Shown: positions 35,362-47,228, counted from the first letter of the stretch. The stretch is DNA of 64,000 nt from Lamellibrachia columna (GCA_963662155.1 OY759273.1:26232456-26296455), one strand, 5' to 3'. Translations and numbers: made by a program. Notes: generated by a model not told the origin, from the sequence alone.

Positions 35362-38324
35362 GTAGGTTGAGGTCTTCCAAGTTCTAGTTAGTTTAACAAG
35401 GTTTACAAGGTTTAACAAGGTTGCCATCCCAAACAACAAGTTCCTGATGGCAAGTGGACAAGGAAGCCATTGGCCTATCGAGAGCCCAACAATTTTCTCA
35501 TCTATGTGTTGCCCGCCCTAATCAAATATCTGTCAATTCTATTTTTAAACATATTCACACTACTAGCATTAATACAATCATTTAGCAGTTTGTTCCATTC
35601 ATTTATCACCCTCTTTGAGAAAGAGTACTTTCTCATGTCCAACCTACACTGCTCCTTAACTAATGCTGCTTTATGTCCTCTGGTTCTACTGCCTTCTTTA
35701 AATTTGAAGAACATATTCCTGTTAACATCCTCATAACCATTCACTATTTTTAACATTTCTATTTGGTCTCCTCTTAGTCTCCTGGTCTCTAGTGTTGTCA
35801 AACCACATTGTAATAAGCGACTTTCGTGACTAAGGTCTCTCAATTCTGGAATCATTTTAGTTGCTCTTCGTTGTATTCTTTCTTCTTGTCTGTGTCCTTT
35901 TTACGATATGGTCTCCATGCTTGAATACAATATTCCAAATGTGGTCTAACTATTGCTTTGTAAGGGGTACAATTAGCTGTTTCTCCTTGTACATGATAGT
36001 TCTCCTAATTAGCCATAGAATTTGATTTCCTTTCGAAGCAGCAATCCCACATTGCTCTGAAACTTTCATGTCAGCACTAAATGTTACACCTAAGTCCTTT
36101 TCTTGTGTGGTTCTACCTAGTACAGCATCCCCCATTTTATATTCTTCGTCCATGTTTCCATGTCCTATGTGTATACATTTTCACTTCCCAAAATTGAATA
36201 ACATTTGCCATTTTTCTGACTATTTACCTAATTTATCTAGATCATCCTGTAAACTTTGTTTATCTGTATCATTAGTAACCTTTCTGGATACCTTTGTGTC
36301 ATCTGCAAATTTGAGTACTTTGCTAGATATGTCATCTTCCAAATCATTTATATATATTAAAAACAGTATAGGACCTAATACTGATCCCTGTGGTACCCCA
36401 CTCAAAACAGATTTCCAGTTTGAAACCTCACCATCTACTATTACTCTCTGAAAGTTTCAAACACTCCTCACATTATTTTGTTACCCGATGTACTCATGTG
36501 ACGTTCATTGGATTTCTTCTTTAATATGCACATCTTGTTTAGGGCGTCGCTCCCTAAACCGATGTCTTTCTCTTTTGTCGTTTCGAATATATCTTTGATG
36601 TCCTTCTCTCATCTGTGCCGTGGCTTGCCTCTGCTTCTTTTCCCTGCCATTACATTATTATCGTCTGTTCCAATCCATCGTGCCTCTTAATGAGACCAAA
36701 CTGTGTCAGTTTGTTGCACTTGACAGAATGATTTGCACAATCACGTTTGTAGTATATGTAGTTCGTTCAACACCGATACGTCAGTACGGTGCGCTCTCTA
36801 GCGTTTGTAGTATATGTAGTTCGTTCAACACCGATACGTCAGTACGGTGCGCTCTCTAGCGTTTGCGCAGTTTCTTGGTTTACTAGTTAACTCTTTCAGA
36901 AAAGCCTACCAGATAGTCTGTCCAGGCGATGTCACTACCAGGGGGCGCCTGCTGTCCTAGCCGATTCTATGTTACCACAGATTAACGGATTGTTAATTTA
37001 ACATGGTCATGCGAACAGCAACGAACATCAGTGATAAGAGCCAAGTATATTGTATATATCGTATCATTTATTAGTAAGTAATGGTTTGAATAGACGATTT
37101 GTATTGCCGATGTCGTTGCTGGTACTTGCTGCTTCCGTTCCGTTGTTGATTTGGCCGTTGTTGTTTTAGCAGTTGTAGTAGTAGTAGTAGTAGTTGTTGC
37201 TGCTGCTGATGCTTTTCGTAGCATTATTTTGCATTTATCCTTCTCCGTCGCAGCAAAAGCTAGTTGTTTCACCAATCTTCAATCGTTCAGCATTCTTTAC
37301 GCGACATTCGCATATACCTCTAAACAACTGCCTAGCGAGAACCATCTTCTGTTGTTTCCTACACAGTTCCTGCGCTTACGTTTCAGGTTCGTATTTCGTC
37401 GAGGATGCTACCAACGAGGACAGAGGCGGGTCTTTCCGTGTGTGTACGCCCGACGAACGCCGCGCCAACATGCTACGAGCCTGCAACGTCTCTAGCCACA
37501 TCGACTCCAGTTACCGCAACATTACAAAAGACGTTCTCGAAAACATCTTCGTCGACGACCGCCACAAAGTGTTGGGCTGTTTCGTCGCCAAGGTGGCGTG
37601 CTCCACTTGGAAGTACATTCTTATTAACGCGACGGGAAAGGTACACAATGTCTCACCGGACAAGATTCCCGTTCACAGCCGTCCGTACATGCGTACGCTC
37701 TGGTTGCACGTTCTCAGTGACTACACATCTGAGGAAATCGAATTCCGCTTGCGCAACTACGACAAGTTCATCGTCGTCCGTCACCCGTTCGATCGTCTCT
37801 CATCTGCTTATCGCGAGAAATTCGGACCTAAAAATAAAGTCTACCACAAAATGATCGGAAAGCACATCATCAGAAAGTATCGCAAGCAAGCTTCGAACGA
37901 GTCGCTAAATACGGGAAATGATGTACAATTCGGCGAGTTTGTGAAGTTTCTACTCGACAAGGATCCGACGAAATATAATGCTCATTGGAAGCGTTTTTAC
38001 GAAGTGTGCGATCCTTGTCGCGTGAAGTACGACCACATCGCCAGACTTGAGACAATGTCGCACGACGCGAAGATCATCTTCCCCAAACTAGGTCTCAGTG
38101 CCGAGTCAAAAATGCCGAAACGAAATATAAATTTACAAAAAACGGCATATGACATTAGCGAGGGCAACAATTTGTCGTACCTATTCAATGGACTCCCGCC
38201 AAATGACGTTGAACGGCTCGTGCGCATCTACGACTTGGATTTCCGGTTGTTCGGCTACAAATGGGACCGGATGTTGACCAGTGCTCAATGTCACACATCG
38301 GTTGGTGGCGACACTTGTTGCTAA
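35225..38324 (+). CDS. Carbohydrate sulfotransferase, HNK-1ST/CHST8-14 type, copy A
   Basis: Transfers sulfate from PAPS to a glycan in the Golgi lumen; HNK-1ST relatives act on terminal sugars or GalNAc. Exon 1 (35225-35361, ATG 35226) encodes a short cytosolic tail and a signal anchor at residues 22-42. Its phase-1 donor GCAG|GTAGGT joins the acceptor TTTCAG|GTTCG to exon 2 (37387-38324), giving 357 aa, close to the 356 of human CHST10. The 5'-PAPS loop A-K-V-A-C-S-T-W-K lies at residues 114-122, and the 3' site [15 protein letters not shown] at about 174-188. Sequons such as N-V-S and N-I-T fit a lumenal enzyme. TTGCAG directly before the ATG suggests a 5'-UTR intron. A LINE fills most of the intron. 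The frame is intact; copy B is its near twin. Confidence 0.9.
35395..36450 (-). mobile_element. CR1/L2-like LINE (family A), RT palm to 3' end, inside intron of copy A
   Basis: On the minus strand the frames give [20 protein letters not shown] at about 36400-36345, then F-A-D-D-T-K (the RT catalytic box) near 36310. [11 protein letters not shown] and, in the last frame, M-I-P-E-L-R-D...N-G-Y-E-D-V-N complete the C-terminal part. Frames change between these segments, so the copy is inactive. It ends in (CTTGTTAAAC)-like repeats at 35385-35405. Copy B's intron lacks it, so it inserted after the A/B duplication or was lost from B. Confidence 0.85.
36744..36863. repeat. 60-bp perfect tandem duplication
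   Basis: Two adjacent copies of a unit starting CGTTTGTAGTATATGTAGTT and containing CACCGATACGTCAGTACGGTG, an imperfect palindrome. Confidence 0.92.
36935..36952 (+). promoter_or_regulatory. CTCF-like motif
   Basis: CTACCAGGGGGCGCCTGC matches the bilaterian CTCF core (CCASYAGGGGGCGC) closely. It lies in the intron of copy A just outside the A/B homology block, which begins near 36980. Confidence 0.5.
37387..38324 (+). CDS. Sulfotransferase A exon 2 (whole catalytic domain)
   Basis: 311 codons from the AG acceptor to TAA. The open frame continues 193 bp upstream into the intron, to an ATG at 37194 that is not used in this model. About nine residues differ from copy B (for example S-T-W-K versus S-S-W-K). 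Confidence 0.9.
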
Positions 38325-38329
38325 TCATT

Positions 38330-39450
38330 AGGTTTTACATGTGTGACCTGCTAGAGGTTAGCACATATGGATTGTGTCTATTCAATTTAAAACTTACCAA
38401 CCACTGGTGAAATAAATTATCATTGCGACTTGGCTAAACATTTAAAGAAATCCTTGTTATATTTAGAAGTTAAGAAGAATTTGTTTGCAAGAAATTTTTT
38501 TTTACAAAAGCATTCTTTTCAATGAAATATGCATTTCCAATTAATGTTTCTGATAGCAACAATATCACTTATAGCAGAACATTATACCCTTTTCTATGGT
38601 ATTTACAGACTAATGCTACTTTAAGAGTTGGTCACCATGCAATAGGCGTCAACCGTAAACGTTTCATACAAACACCGCCTGAACTAGTACGTCTTTTCAC
38701 ACGGGTGTTTCCCCAGATGCACTGACGCAAGTAATAGAGTATTCTCTGTGCGTTATTGTATCTGTTAGTTTCCTTTCCATTTCTCGTCCTTGGCATCTCT
38801 CCGTAACCACTTGTACGTAGCCAACTTCTGAAAACGCCGATGCATTTTGAAGTGACGCAGTGTACGTCATTGATGGTTCCGTGTAAAGGCGTCGTTGAAA
38901 ATGTTCACATTCAAGTTTGTATTACGCTACAACAGTCGTTCAACGCGGTATACTGAGGACGTCCGCGCAGAAGCAGCGCATTACGCTACCGGCCTATTGG
39001 CATACCAGAACGCTAACGGCTTCTGAAACACTGAGCTCGGAACTGAGCTACTGAGCTCGGGACGCCTGCAGCCTCTGGGGAAGCTCGGGTAGCTAGCGAC
39101 CTCTGAGGCAGCTCGGGGCTCTTGAGGCTTTTATTGCAGGTCGGGACGGTAGCGGCTTCTGTGGCAGCTTGGGATGCTAGACGTTACTATAACAGCCAGA
39201 ATTACGTCGGAATTCGAGTGTTGGATTCCAAGAAGCCATCAATATATTGACTGGCAGCACCAAGTACCAAGGCATGGATGGGTATTTATGTAATAATGGT
39301 GTGTAACCATGAAATGTTGTAAATAATGTTATCATGACAGTCACCTACGAACTGTCAGGCGTTGATGCGTGGACGGGCAGGAACACGCTCCAGCTAAACA
39401 CAGACAAACGTGTTATTTATTAAACAATCCTTGTCCTACACGGACAGCGA
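38330..39450. other. 3' flank of copy A
   Basis: Homology to the 3' flank of copy B continues to about 38600 (AAAAGCATTCTTTTCAATGA is shared, inverted, with 54.52 kb). A degenerate GCTCGGG-containing tandem (about 40 bp unit) lies at 39020-39180. No other exon is seen. Confidence 0.5.
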
Positions 39451-40404
39451 ACTGACAATGGAAAAAGTAGGTCGTTGATTTACTGCAGGCACACATTGAA
39501 CGTTTACAGCGTGTGCAGCGTGTATATCGAATTGCACTGATCGCCTGATAACCAGGACACGCAAGAGCGAACACGTCTGCGTTACATAAACTGCACTGGC
39601 TTCCGGTAAACAGTCTGCTCTTACTCTTAGCAAAAATGTTATAGAATTCCATAAAAATCTATAGAAATCTAGTATAATAGAATATAGTAGAATGTTTTAT
39701 AGAAAACTATAGACTACTGCAGATTCTATAGAAATAGTTTGCCTACTTCAAATTTCTATAGATTATTTATATAGAATTGTATAGAATGTTACAGAGCATA
39801 GCAGGATATTGCCTAGAAAACAATATAAACTACACGTTCTATAGCTATGTCGGCAAAAATTCTATAGAATATTCTATAAAGGGTAAGTTCACGCGTATGG
39901 GTCAACACCGGCATAAATGAGCGACATTGCGCAGAGACAGCAAAAAGAGTAATTATTAAGACGTCCACATTTGATAATCACTGCTGAAATACGACGTAGG
40001 CCTTGTCGGGTCGCTGGTACCGGCCACAACGTTTTTATTTTATAAAGGCAGGTTACTCTGGCAATTTCTGTAAGGACGACCAGTTTAGTTCTTATATCAG
40101 GTGTGTCACAGTATCGGGTGTATGCTGGAAGTTGCTTTGGAACAATACTATTGCACGTGTTTGATTGTTTCAATCCTGTATATATTAACTTTGATATGGG
40201 GTCTCAGGCGACCGATGCATATTCTGTATGCGGTCTTGCTAAAGATGTATAGGTGTTTTTTTAATTTTCCAGAACAATTTGCACATTTCTTCGTACAAGT
40301 CCGGATACAAGCCTTGCCTTTGATGTAACATGAGACATGATGTGAACGAGTCACGTGTTTTACCAACTTGTTTTATCATGATAATTGCAATATTTGATTC
40401 ACTT

Positions 40405-40472
<68 letters not shown>

Positions 40473-40734
40473 TTTTGATGAACTCATTATTTTCTATATT
40501 TATACTCTCTAATCTTAAAATAACTATATCGGTACTTCATGCAGTGTTATGCAGTGTGTCAGAGAGTATTTTGTTTGAAGTATCGAAATCGTATATTTAT
40601 TATTACACGTGCAGCGAACATATCATGGCAACAGTTATCAGATGCTGCCCGATTCCAGATTGGTTGAATGAACATGACACCCATGATTTTATACAACTCA
40701 CACACGCACACTCCACATCTTTGTCAGCTCTACC

Positions 40735-41345
40735 ATTTGTATTGATGTTGCTCCCGAGGTAGATGGAGTCTTGTACTTCCTCAACAAAGATGTGGAGCTA
40801 CGCATCAATAAAGCTCGCCATGCCTTCAGAACCCTACGCCCTGTATGGCTCTCTTCCCAACTATCCATAAACATCAAGATCCTCATTTTGAACACCAACG
40901 TTAAACCAGTTCTTCTCTATGGCTGTGAAACGTGGAAAACTACTCAGTCTCTCAACAACAAACTTTAAGTCTTCATCAACAGTCGCCCCTGATACATCCT
41001 TAAGGTATGGTGACTTAACAAAATATCAAATAAAGAGCTCTGGATAAAAACCAAACAGGAAGAAATAAACATTACAATCAAGAGGAGAAAATGGAGCTGG
41101 ATTGGCGACACACTCAGAAAAGATCCAACAAATACAACCAAATAAGCACTTGACTATAACCCACAAGGAAAGAGAAGGCAAGGAAGGCCAAAAATCAACT
41201 GGAGACGCTCCACACTACAAGATCTTGATAAAGTGGGGGTCACCTGGGAATAGGCCAAACTCTAGCCCAGAAGAGAGTGAGGTAGAGAAACATGGTTGAC
41301 GCCCTATGTTCCTGAAGGGGCCAAGAGGATTAAGTAAGTACATAC
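40735..41345 (+). mobile_element. RTE-type LINE 3' end
   Basis: Encodes the C-terminus of an RTE endonuclease-reverse transcriptase: D-V-E-L-R-I-N-K-A-R-H-A-F, then K-P-V-L-L-Y-G-C-E-T-W, then (new frame) R-R-K-W-S-W-I-G and N-P-Q-G-K-R-R-Q-G-R-P-K. Several frame changes and stops are present. It ends in TAAGTAAGTA followed by a CA/CGCA tract, like the short simple-repeat tails of RTE elements. Confidence 0.8.
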
Positions 41346-41505
41346 GCACACACACACACACACGCACACGCACACGCACACGCGCACGCGCACGCACGCA
41401 CGCACGCGCACGCACGCGCGCGCATGCACACACAGGCACCGCACGCACACTAACGCACGCTCGCTCTCTCGTACGCACGCACGCATACGCACGCACGCAC
41501 ATATA
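41343..41505. repeat. (CA)/(CGCA) compound microsatellite
   Basis: Irregular CACA, CGCA, CGCG tract. A shorter equivalent occurs at 34590-34646 in the partner duplication. Confidence 0.93.
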
Positions 41506-41883
41506 CAATAATGAATAGTAAATAAGCAATATCCTCCCACGTCGCGTGAGAGCAATTCTCTTCCATGGCCGATATACACAAGCAAATGAAATTGCATTGT
41601 GTAATCTCCCTTCGGTCCGAACAAAAGTTTTGTGCAACGTAAGAACAAGTGTTTTTGTAAATGTGACTAATTAAAAATCGTTTGATTAAGCAAAACCATT
41701 TAACTATAATCGAGCTAGCGTATGCTATGTTATCATTTTCCTCCTAGATGGCTTGCCCCTCGGGCGCCAAACTTTCAGGGATTAATCTACGACCTCACGA
41801 ATGAAACGTAGCGCCTTTATTCTTCGAAATACCCCGCTCGGGCGCGGCGAATACTTCGGTACATAAACCGTTTGAGAGTACGT

Positions 41884-42021
41884 AGCGCCATCTGGCACAT
41901 AACATTTAACTATGTGGGCGTTTTATATTAATTACAGTAGAAAACGTGAAATCTACAACGTGAAGTCCACAATTATATAAATTGTTCCATGTCGCCAGTG
42001 TGTATGAAGCGCCCTCTGGCA
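41884..42021 (-). promoter_or_regulatory. Two CTCF-like motifs
   Basis: AGCGCCATCTGGCAC (41884-41898) and AGCGCCCTCTGGCAC (42008-42022), the reverse of GTGCCAGATGGCGCT-type cores. Both are followed by ATA(A/G)CAT, so they may be two copies of one short repeat. Confidence 0.4.
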
Positions 42022-42159
42022 CATAGCATCGACTAGGTTGCTTGGCAACGGCAACATGAATTAGACGCTGACACAAGGTAGGAAGATGTAGACATTGATT
42101 TCTAGCCATATTCATAAAAGCGATCACCTATTTGGTAAACATTGCTTTCATGACTGTCA

Positions 42160-42604
42160 CGTACTAACTCGCCTTTCCTCTGCTTATCGCGAGAAATTCG
42201 GTCCAAAAAATAAAGCATACCACAGAATGATCGGAAAGCATATCATCAGAAAGTATCGCAAGCACGCCTCGAATGAGTCACTAAAGACGGGAAATGACGT
42301 ACAATTCGGCGAGTTTGTGAAGTTTCTACTCGACAAAGATCCGACTAAATATAACGCTCATTGGAATCGTTTCCACATAGTGTGCGATCCTTGTCGAGTG
42401 AAGTACGACCACATCGCCAGACTGGAGACAATGTCGCACGACGCGAAGATCATGTTCCCCAAACTAAGTCTCAGTGCCGAGTCGAAAATGCCGAAGCGAA
42501 ATGTGAATTTACGAACAACAACGACGAGGGCAACAATTTTTCATACCCGTTCAATGGACTTCCACCAAAAGACTTCCTTATATCAGGTCGGCATGGGTGG
42601 CTAA
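42160..42604 (+). pseudogene. Carbohydrate sulfotransferase, copy C, truncated
   Basis: Similarity to copies A and B starts abruptly in the 3'-PAPS motif (L-S-S-A-Y-R-E-K-F) and runs to S-K-M-P-K-R-N-V-N-L. There a deletion and frameshift near 42510 switch frame, and it ends at G-L-P-P-K-D. The anchor, the 5'-PAPS loop and the C-terminal [11 protein letters not shown] are missing, so it cannot be a working enzyme. It is more diverged from A and B than they are from each other, so it stems from the older direct duplication. Confidence 0.88.
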
Positions 42605-42994
42605 TGTCAATTGAGTTACATTTGACGTATTCAAGAATGATTATTTCAATATTTATGTAATATAACAGCGATGTGTTCAGAATTCGTGTAGACCACAAAG
42701 TATAAATATGTATGAATGCTGCTTAAGTAAAACAATCTTCCCAAAGTGCCGCCCCAAAAATAAATGCCGCTTGGGGCACTTGCCCCCTTCGCCCCCCCCC
42801 CCCCGTTATACCAGTGCTAATTCTCATTCTGCTTAAATTAATCAGGTGGACATGTACTCATGTGTCATACGTTGGTTTTGTTCACTGACCACTGGTTGGT
42901 GTTAGTCAGCAAGTCGAATTCGGCCCTAGCGGTACATACCGTGGACTCTGCTTAACAGAATCACGGATAACACAATCCGCCGTTTAGTAGAATA

Positions 42995-43655
42995 AAAATA
43001 GCTGGGACGGAATCATTCCCTATTCTCGCTTTGTTCAAATGGCTGCGACGGAATCATTCCCTATTTTCGTTGTGTTCAAATGGCTGCGACGGAATCATTC
43101 CCTATTCTCGTTGTGTTCAAATGGCTGCGACGGAATCATTCCCTATTCTCGCTGTATTCAAATGCATGGGACGGAATCATTCCCTATTCTCGCAGTGTTC
43201 AAATGGCTGGGACGGAATCATTCCCTATTCTCGTTGTGTACAAATGGCTGCGACGGAATTATTCCCTATTCTCGGTGTGTTCAACTGACTGGGACGGAAT
43301 CATTCCCTATTCTCGTTGTGTTCAAATGGCTGCGACGGAATCATTCCCTATTCTCGCTGTATTCAAATGTATGGGACGGAATCATTCCCTATTCTCGCAG
43401 TGTTCAAATGGCTGGGACGGAATCATTCCCTATTCTCGTTGTGTACAAATGGCTGCGACGGAATTATTCCCTATTCTCGGTGTGTTCAACTGACTGGGAC
43501 GGAATCATTCCCTATTCTCGTTGTGTTTAAATGGCTGCGACGGAATTATTCCCTATTCTCGGAGTGTTCAAATGGCTGCGACGGAATCATTCCCTATTCT
43601 CGCTGTGTGCAAATGGCTAGGACGGAATCATTCCCTATTCTCGTTGTGTTTAAAT
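42995..43655 (+). repeat. 41-bp minisatellite, about 16 copies
   Basis: The unit runs ATGGCTGCGACGGAATCATT then CCCTATTCTCGTTGTGTTCAA. 41 is not a multiple of 3, so successive units cycle through all frames and stay open, giving several overlapping spurious frames. Each unit holds GGAAT-C-ATTCC. A four- to five-unit block (CGCTGTATTC, CGCAGTGTTC, CGTTGTGTAC, CGGTGTGTTC) recurs, a sign of higher-order duplication. Confidence 0.95.
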
Positions 43656-43795
43656 GCGCTGTTTAACAGAATCTAGTCGGCCGCTTAGACCTTAGTAGAA
43701 TCAGACACACGAAAAACGATACAGCTCCGATATTTACGTAAACGTTTGATGTTCGAGACGTGTCGGTTCAGCGCCGCGCTTCCATTCTGATCTTA

Positions 43796-44482
43796 CCAAG
43801 CCACGATCTACAAAGCCACGATCTACCAAGCCACGATCTACCAAGCCACGATCTACCAAGCCACGGTCTACCAAGCCACGATCTACAAAGCCACGATCTA
43901 CCAAGCCACGATCTACTAAGCCACGATCTACCAAGCCACGGTCTACCAAGCCACGATCTACAAAGCCACGATCTACCAAGCCACGGTCTACCAAGCCACG
44001 ATCTACAAAGCCACGATCTACCAAGCCACGATCTACAAAGCCACGATCTACCAAGCCACGATCTACCAAGCCACGGTCTACCAAGCCACGATCTACCAAG
44101 CCACGATCTACCAAGCCACGGTCTACCAAGCCACGATCTACCAAGCCACGATCTACAAAGCCACGATCTACCAAGCCACGATCTACCAAGCCACGATCTA
44201 CCAAGCCACGATCTACCAAGCCACGATCTACCAAGCCACGATCTACCAAGCCACGATCTACCAAGCCACGATCTACCAAGCCACGGTCTACCAAGCCACG
44301 ATCTACAAAGCCACGATCTACCAAGCCACGGTCTACAAAGCCACGATCTACCAAGCCACGGTCTACCAAGCCACGATCTACAAAGCCACGATCTACAAAG
44401 CCACGATCTACCAAGCCACGGTCTACCAAGCCACGATCTACCAAGCCACGATCTACAAAGCCACGATCTACAAAGCCACGGA
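43796..44482. repeat. 15-bp minisatellite, about 46 copies
   Basis: Unit CCACGATCTACCAAG with A/G at position 6 and C/A at position 12 (one T variant). The 15-bp period leaves frames open on both strands (S-H-D-L-P and D-R-G-L-V repeats). Variants are ordered non-randomly: the G unit is often followed by the A-tailed unit. Confidence 0.96.
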
Positions 44483-44554
44483 CGAATGCAACGATTCGCA
44501 GACGCCGATTTACGTAACGTCTGTTTTTGAAGTGTTTCATTCACCACTTGCTAA

Positions 44555-45460
44555 TACCCGTAGCACCCTATTTTCTTGGGGTGTTTCATTCCCCTAGCAC
44601 CCTACTTTCCTACTGACTCGGCGTTTCATTTCCCCTGCTAATATCGCTAGCACCTTATTTTCCCTCTGTCTGATGTGTTTTTGTTCCCTGTAGTTAATAC
44701 CACAAGAACCCTGTTTTCCCACTGATTGATGCTTAATTCCCCATAGTTAATACCCCTAGCATCCTATTTTCACACTGACTGGGGTTTAATTCCCCCAGTT
44801 AATACCACCAATACCCTATTTTCCCACCGATTGGGTTTTAATCCCCTAGTTAATACGCCTAATACTCTATTTCCCACCAATTTGGGTTTAATCCTCCTAG
44901 TTAATACCCCTAACACCCTATTTTCCCACATATTGGGTTTTTTAATCCCCGTATTTAAAACCCCTAGCACCATGGTTTCCCACTGACTGGAGTTTATTTC
45001 CCCCTAGTTAATACCCCTAACACCCTATTTTCCCACAGGTTGGGTTTTATTCCCCGTAGTTAAAATCCCTAGCACCATACTTTCCCACTGATTGGGGTTT
45101 AATTCCCCCCAGTTAATACCTCTACTACCATATTTTCTCACTGACGAGGGTTTAATTCCCCTAGCCAATACCCATAGCATCCTATTTTCCCATTGACTGG
45201 GGTTTAATTCCCCCAAGTTAATACCCCTAGCACCCTATTTTCCCACTAATCGGGGTTTAATTCCCCCCAGTTAATACCTCTAATACCATACTTTCCCACT
45301 GACTGGGGTTTAATTCTCCTAGCTATTACCCCTACCACCATACTTTCTCACTGATTCGGGTGTAACATTCCCCCTAGCTAATACGTACTACTTTCCAACT
45401 GACCTGGGGTGTTTCAATGCTCACTGATGGGGGTGTTTAATTTACCCTTGCTAATATCCC
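44555..45460. repeat. Degenerate minisatellite, unit about 60 bp
   Basis: About 15 diverged copies carrying TTTAATTCCCC(C)TAGTTAAT, ACCCCTAGCACC and TATTTTCCCACTGA. It is much more decayed than its neighbours, so older or not homogenised. Confidence 0.85.
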
Positions 45461-45479
45461 GAGCACACTCAACAACTAG

Positions 45480-46080
45480 TCTTTGACAACAAAAGTATCG
45501 CATTGCAGCGATCGACATGCTGGGGCACATCGTGCAGCAGACCGGTGCTGCCCCCTCATAACAGAATTAGCGACAGGCAGCATCGTAGTTGATGTCTGGT
45601 GTCACATGACTGCAGTGTGTAATAAACGAGAAATGTGTTTTAACACTAATCGACACAATATTGCACCGATATAAAAATGGTAATCCGAATGTATTCACTA
45701 TTCCAACAGGTCTAGTAATCCAGTGAAAAACCAAAGGTGCTCGGAATAACGGATTACCGTTAAGATCGAGCCCCTGTAAGCTAAATCCATGACCTAACCC
45801 TCTCCGGACAAAACTCCTCGCTGTTATATATCGTATTCGACCTAATAAGCGAACAGTACGGTTGACCAAAAACTGGGTCATGGAAAACCAGTGAGAATGC
45901 TAGTAACAGACTTGTACAAGGCATCAACACGGCAGTGGACACATTGACTTAAGCCGTCGTCAATCTCACATACGATGTGGTATGTCTGCAAGAAATCGTC
46001 ACAACAACAAAGATTGTTGTTGGTAACAACAAAAACTTCATCATGGAATAGGGTGGGTTCTATCAAATTACAACTTCATC
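45480..46080. other. Non-coding interval
   Basis: No supported exon. Overlapping short frames on both strands lack motifs. Confidence 0.35.
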
Positions 46081-46084
46081 AGTC

Positions 46085-46318
46085 TCTTTTTTTAATATTT
46101 AATGGTTATGAAGATATTTATAGAAACATTTTCTTCGAACTTAAACTGGTAGGTGAACTACATGACACAAAGCAGCTTTAGTTAAGGAACAGTGTAGGTT
46201 GGATATGAGAACGTAGCCATTCTCAGTGAGGACAACAAATGAATGGAACACATTGTCTAATGATTGTGTTAATGCTGCGTGAATAAACGTAACATTGACA
46301 GATATCTGATAATTATGT
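46085..46318 (+). mobile_element. CR1/L2-like LINE 3' fragment (family A)
   Basis: Frames give F-N-G-Y-E-D-I-Y-R-N-I-F-F, then (shifted) N-E-W-N-T-L and I-D-R-Y-L-I, the same C-terminal stretch as the minus-strand element at 35.5-35.8 kb. Confidence 0.75.
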
Positions 46319-46326
46319 TTGCTTGT

Positions 46327-46512
46327 CTGTTACACTTTGCCCCAGACAGACCTGTTACACTTTGCCCCATACAGACCTGTTACACTTTGCTCCAGGCAGA
46401 ACTTTTACACTTTACCCCGGACAGACCTTTTACACTTTGCCACAGACAGACCTGTTACACTTTGCTCCAGACATACCTATTACACTTTGCCCCAGACAGA
46501 CCTGTTCGCAAA
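46327..46512. repeat. 25-bp minisatellite
   Basis: About 7.5 copies of CTGTTACACTTTGCCCCAGA plus CAGAC. Confidence 0.94.
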
Positions 46513-46559
46513 CACCATTTTAACTTCTATTGTAACACCCATCCACGAAGCTGTTCGTT

Positions 46560-46745
46560 CTTATAATTCCACCACAGGAATCTCGTCACTGTCTATTGCC
46601 AAGTACTCGTGTATACAGCTGAGTGAACTGAGGCAATGTGGGGTGAACTAAATGTCCTTAGAGAATGGCAGCAGCCGGTGAACTCGAACCCTGGTCCTCG
46701 AGATTGACAGTCCAGTGCTCTGACCGCAGAACCACCACAACCCTC
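46560..46745 (-). mobile_element. tRNA-headed SINE copy
   Basis: Contains GAACTGAGGCAATGTGGGGT, then on the minus strand the tRNA-like end: GGTTCTGCGGTCAGAGCACT and GGTTCGAGTTC, a good B box. This is the best preserved pol III head of the four copies. Confidence 0.65.
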
Positions 46746-47154
46746 TTATGCACCCGTCAATTACATGACGCACCCCGACCACTGGACAATGTATGTCATA
46801 GGTATGTCATGTCCATAAAATAATGACGCAGTACTAAGTTAAATTCCAAATTGGTGTGTCACCAATATGTACGAGGCATGAGTCAAGGTATATCAATGTT
46901 CACTGCACATTTAGCCACAACACGATTAGGATAACGACAACCAGCGACGTAACTAACTGTAACGTTTTGTTACCCCCAATAACGATATATCGCTGGTCCC
47001 CTTGCTGTTAGGCATCAACTGCTAGGCAAGATTTTCTTTTGTGGACAGGTTCGGTTGTTTGCAGGTGCCTTCGTTGCGAATAATTAGTAATGAATCATGC
47101 GGGGTATGTTGGTCCGCAACTCAATAAAATTCGGTTGCTGCAACAGGCAGAACA

Positions 47155-47228
47155 TGCCACTTGGTGTATTGCCACTTGGTGTATTGCCACTTGGTGTATT
47201 GCCACTTGGTGTATTGCCACTTGGTGCG
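47155..47228. repeat. 15-bp minisatellite
   Basis: Five copies of CCACTTGGTGTATTG. Confidence 0.95.

Larger units (their letters stand above)
39450..41700 (+). repeat. Segmental duplication, right copy (partner 33.86-35.00 kb)
   Basis: Collinear with the left copy but longer because a (TA)n run (40410-40468) and an RTE-like LINE fragment (40.73-41.34 kb) sit inside it. After the insertion, TAAGCAATATCCTCCCACGT and TTTTGTGCAA(C/T)(A/G)TA resume the alignment. Confidence 0.72.

Noticed and set aside
36068..36451. 127-codon plus-strand frame
   Set aside because: Antisense to the RT-coding strand of the intronic LINE (F-A-D-D-T-K on the minus strand).
37194..37386. ATG at 37194 as the start of sulfotransferase A
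   Set aside because: The open frame runs back through the intron by chance. Using it would lose the signal anchor, and copy B has the same spliced exon 1.
42995..43655. Human satellite II/III-like GGAAT repeat
   Set aside because: GGAAT and ATTCC occur once per 41-bp unit, not as tandem pentamers.
42995..43655. Heat-shock element array
   Set aside because: The GAA and TTC in GGAATCATTCC are separated by three bases; the element needs two.
43734..44547. Three overlapping frames of more than 250 codons on both strands
   Set aside because: They are by-products of the 15-bp array, which stays open in several frames at once.
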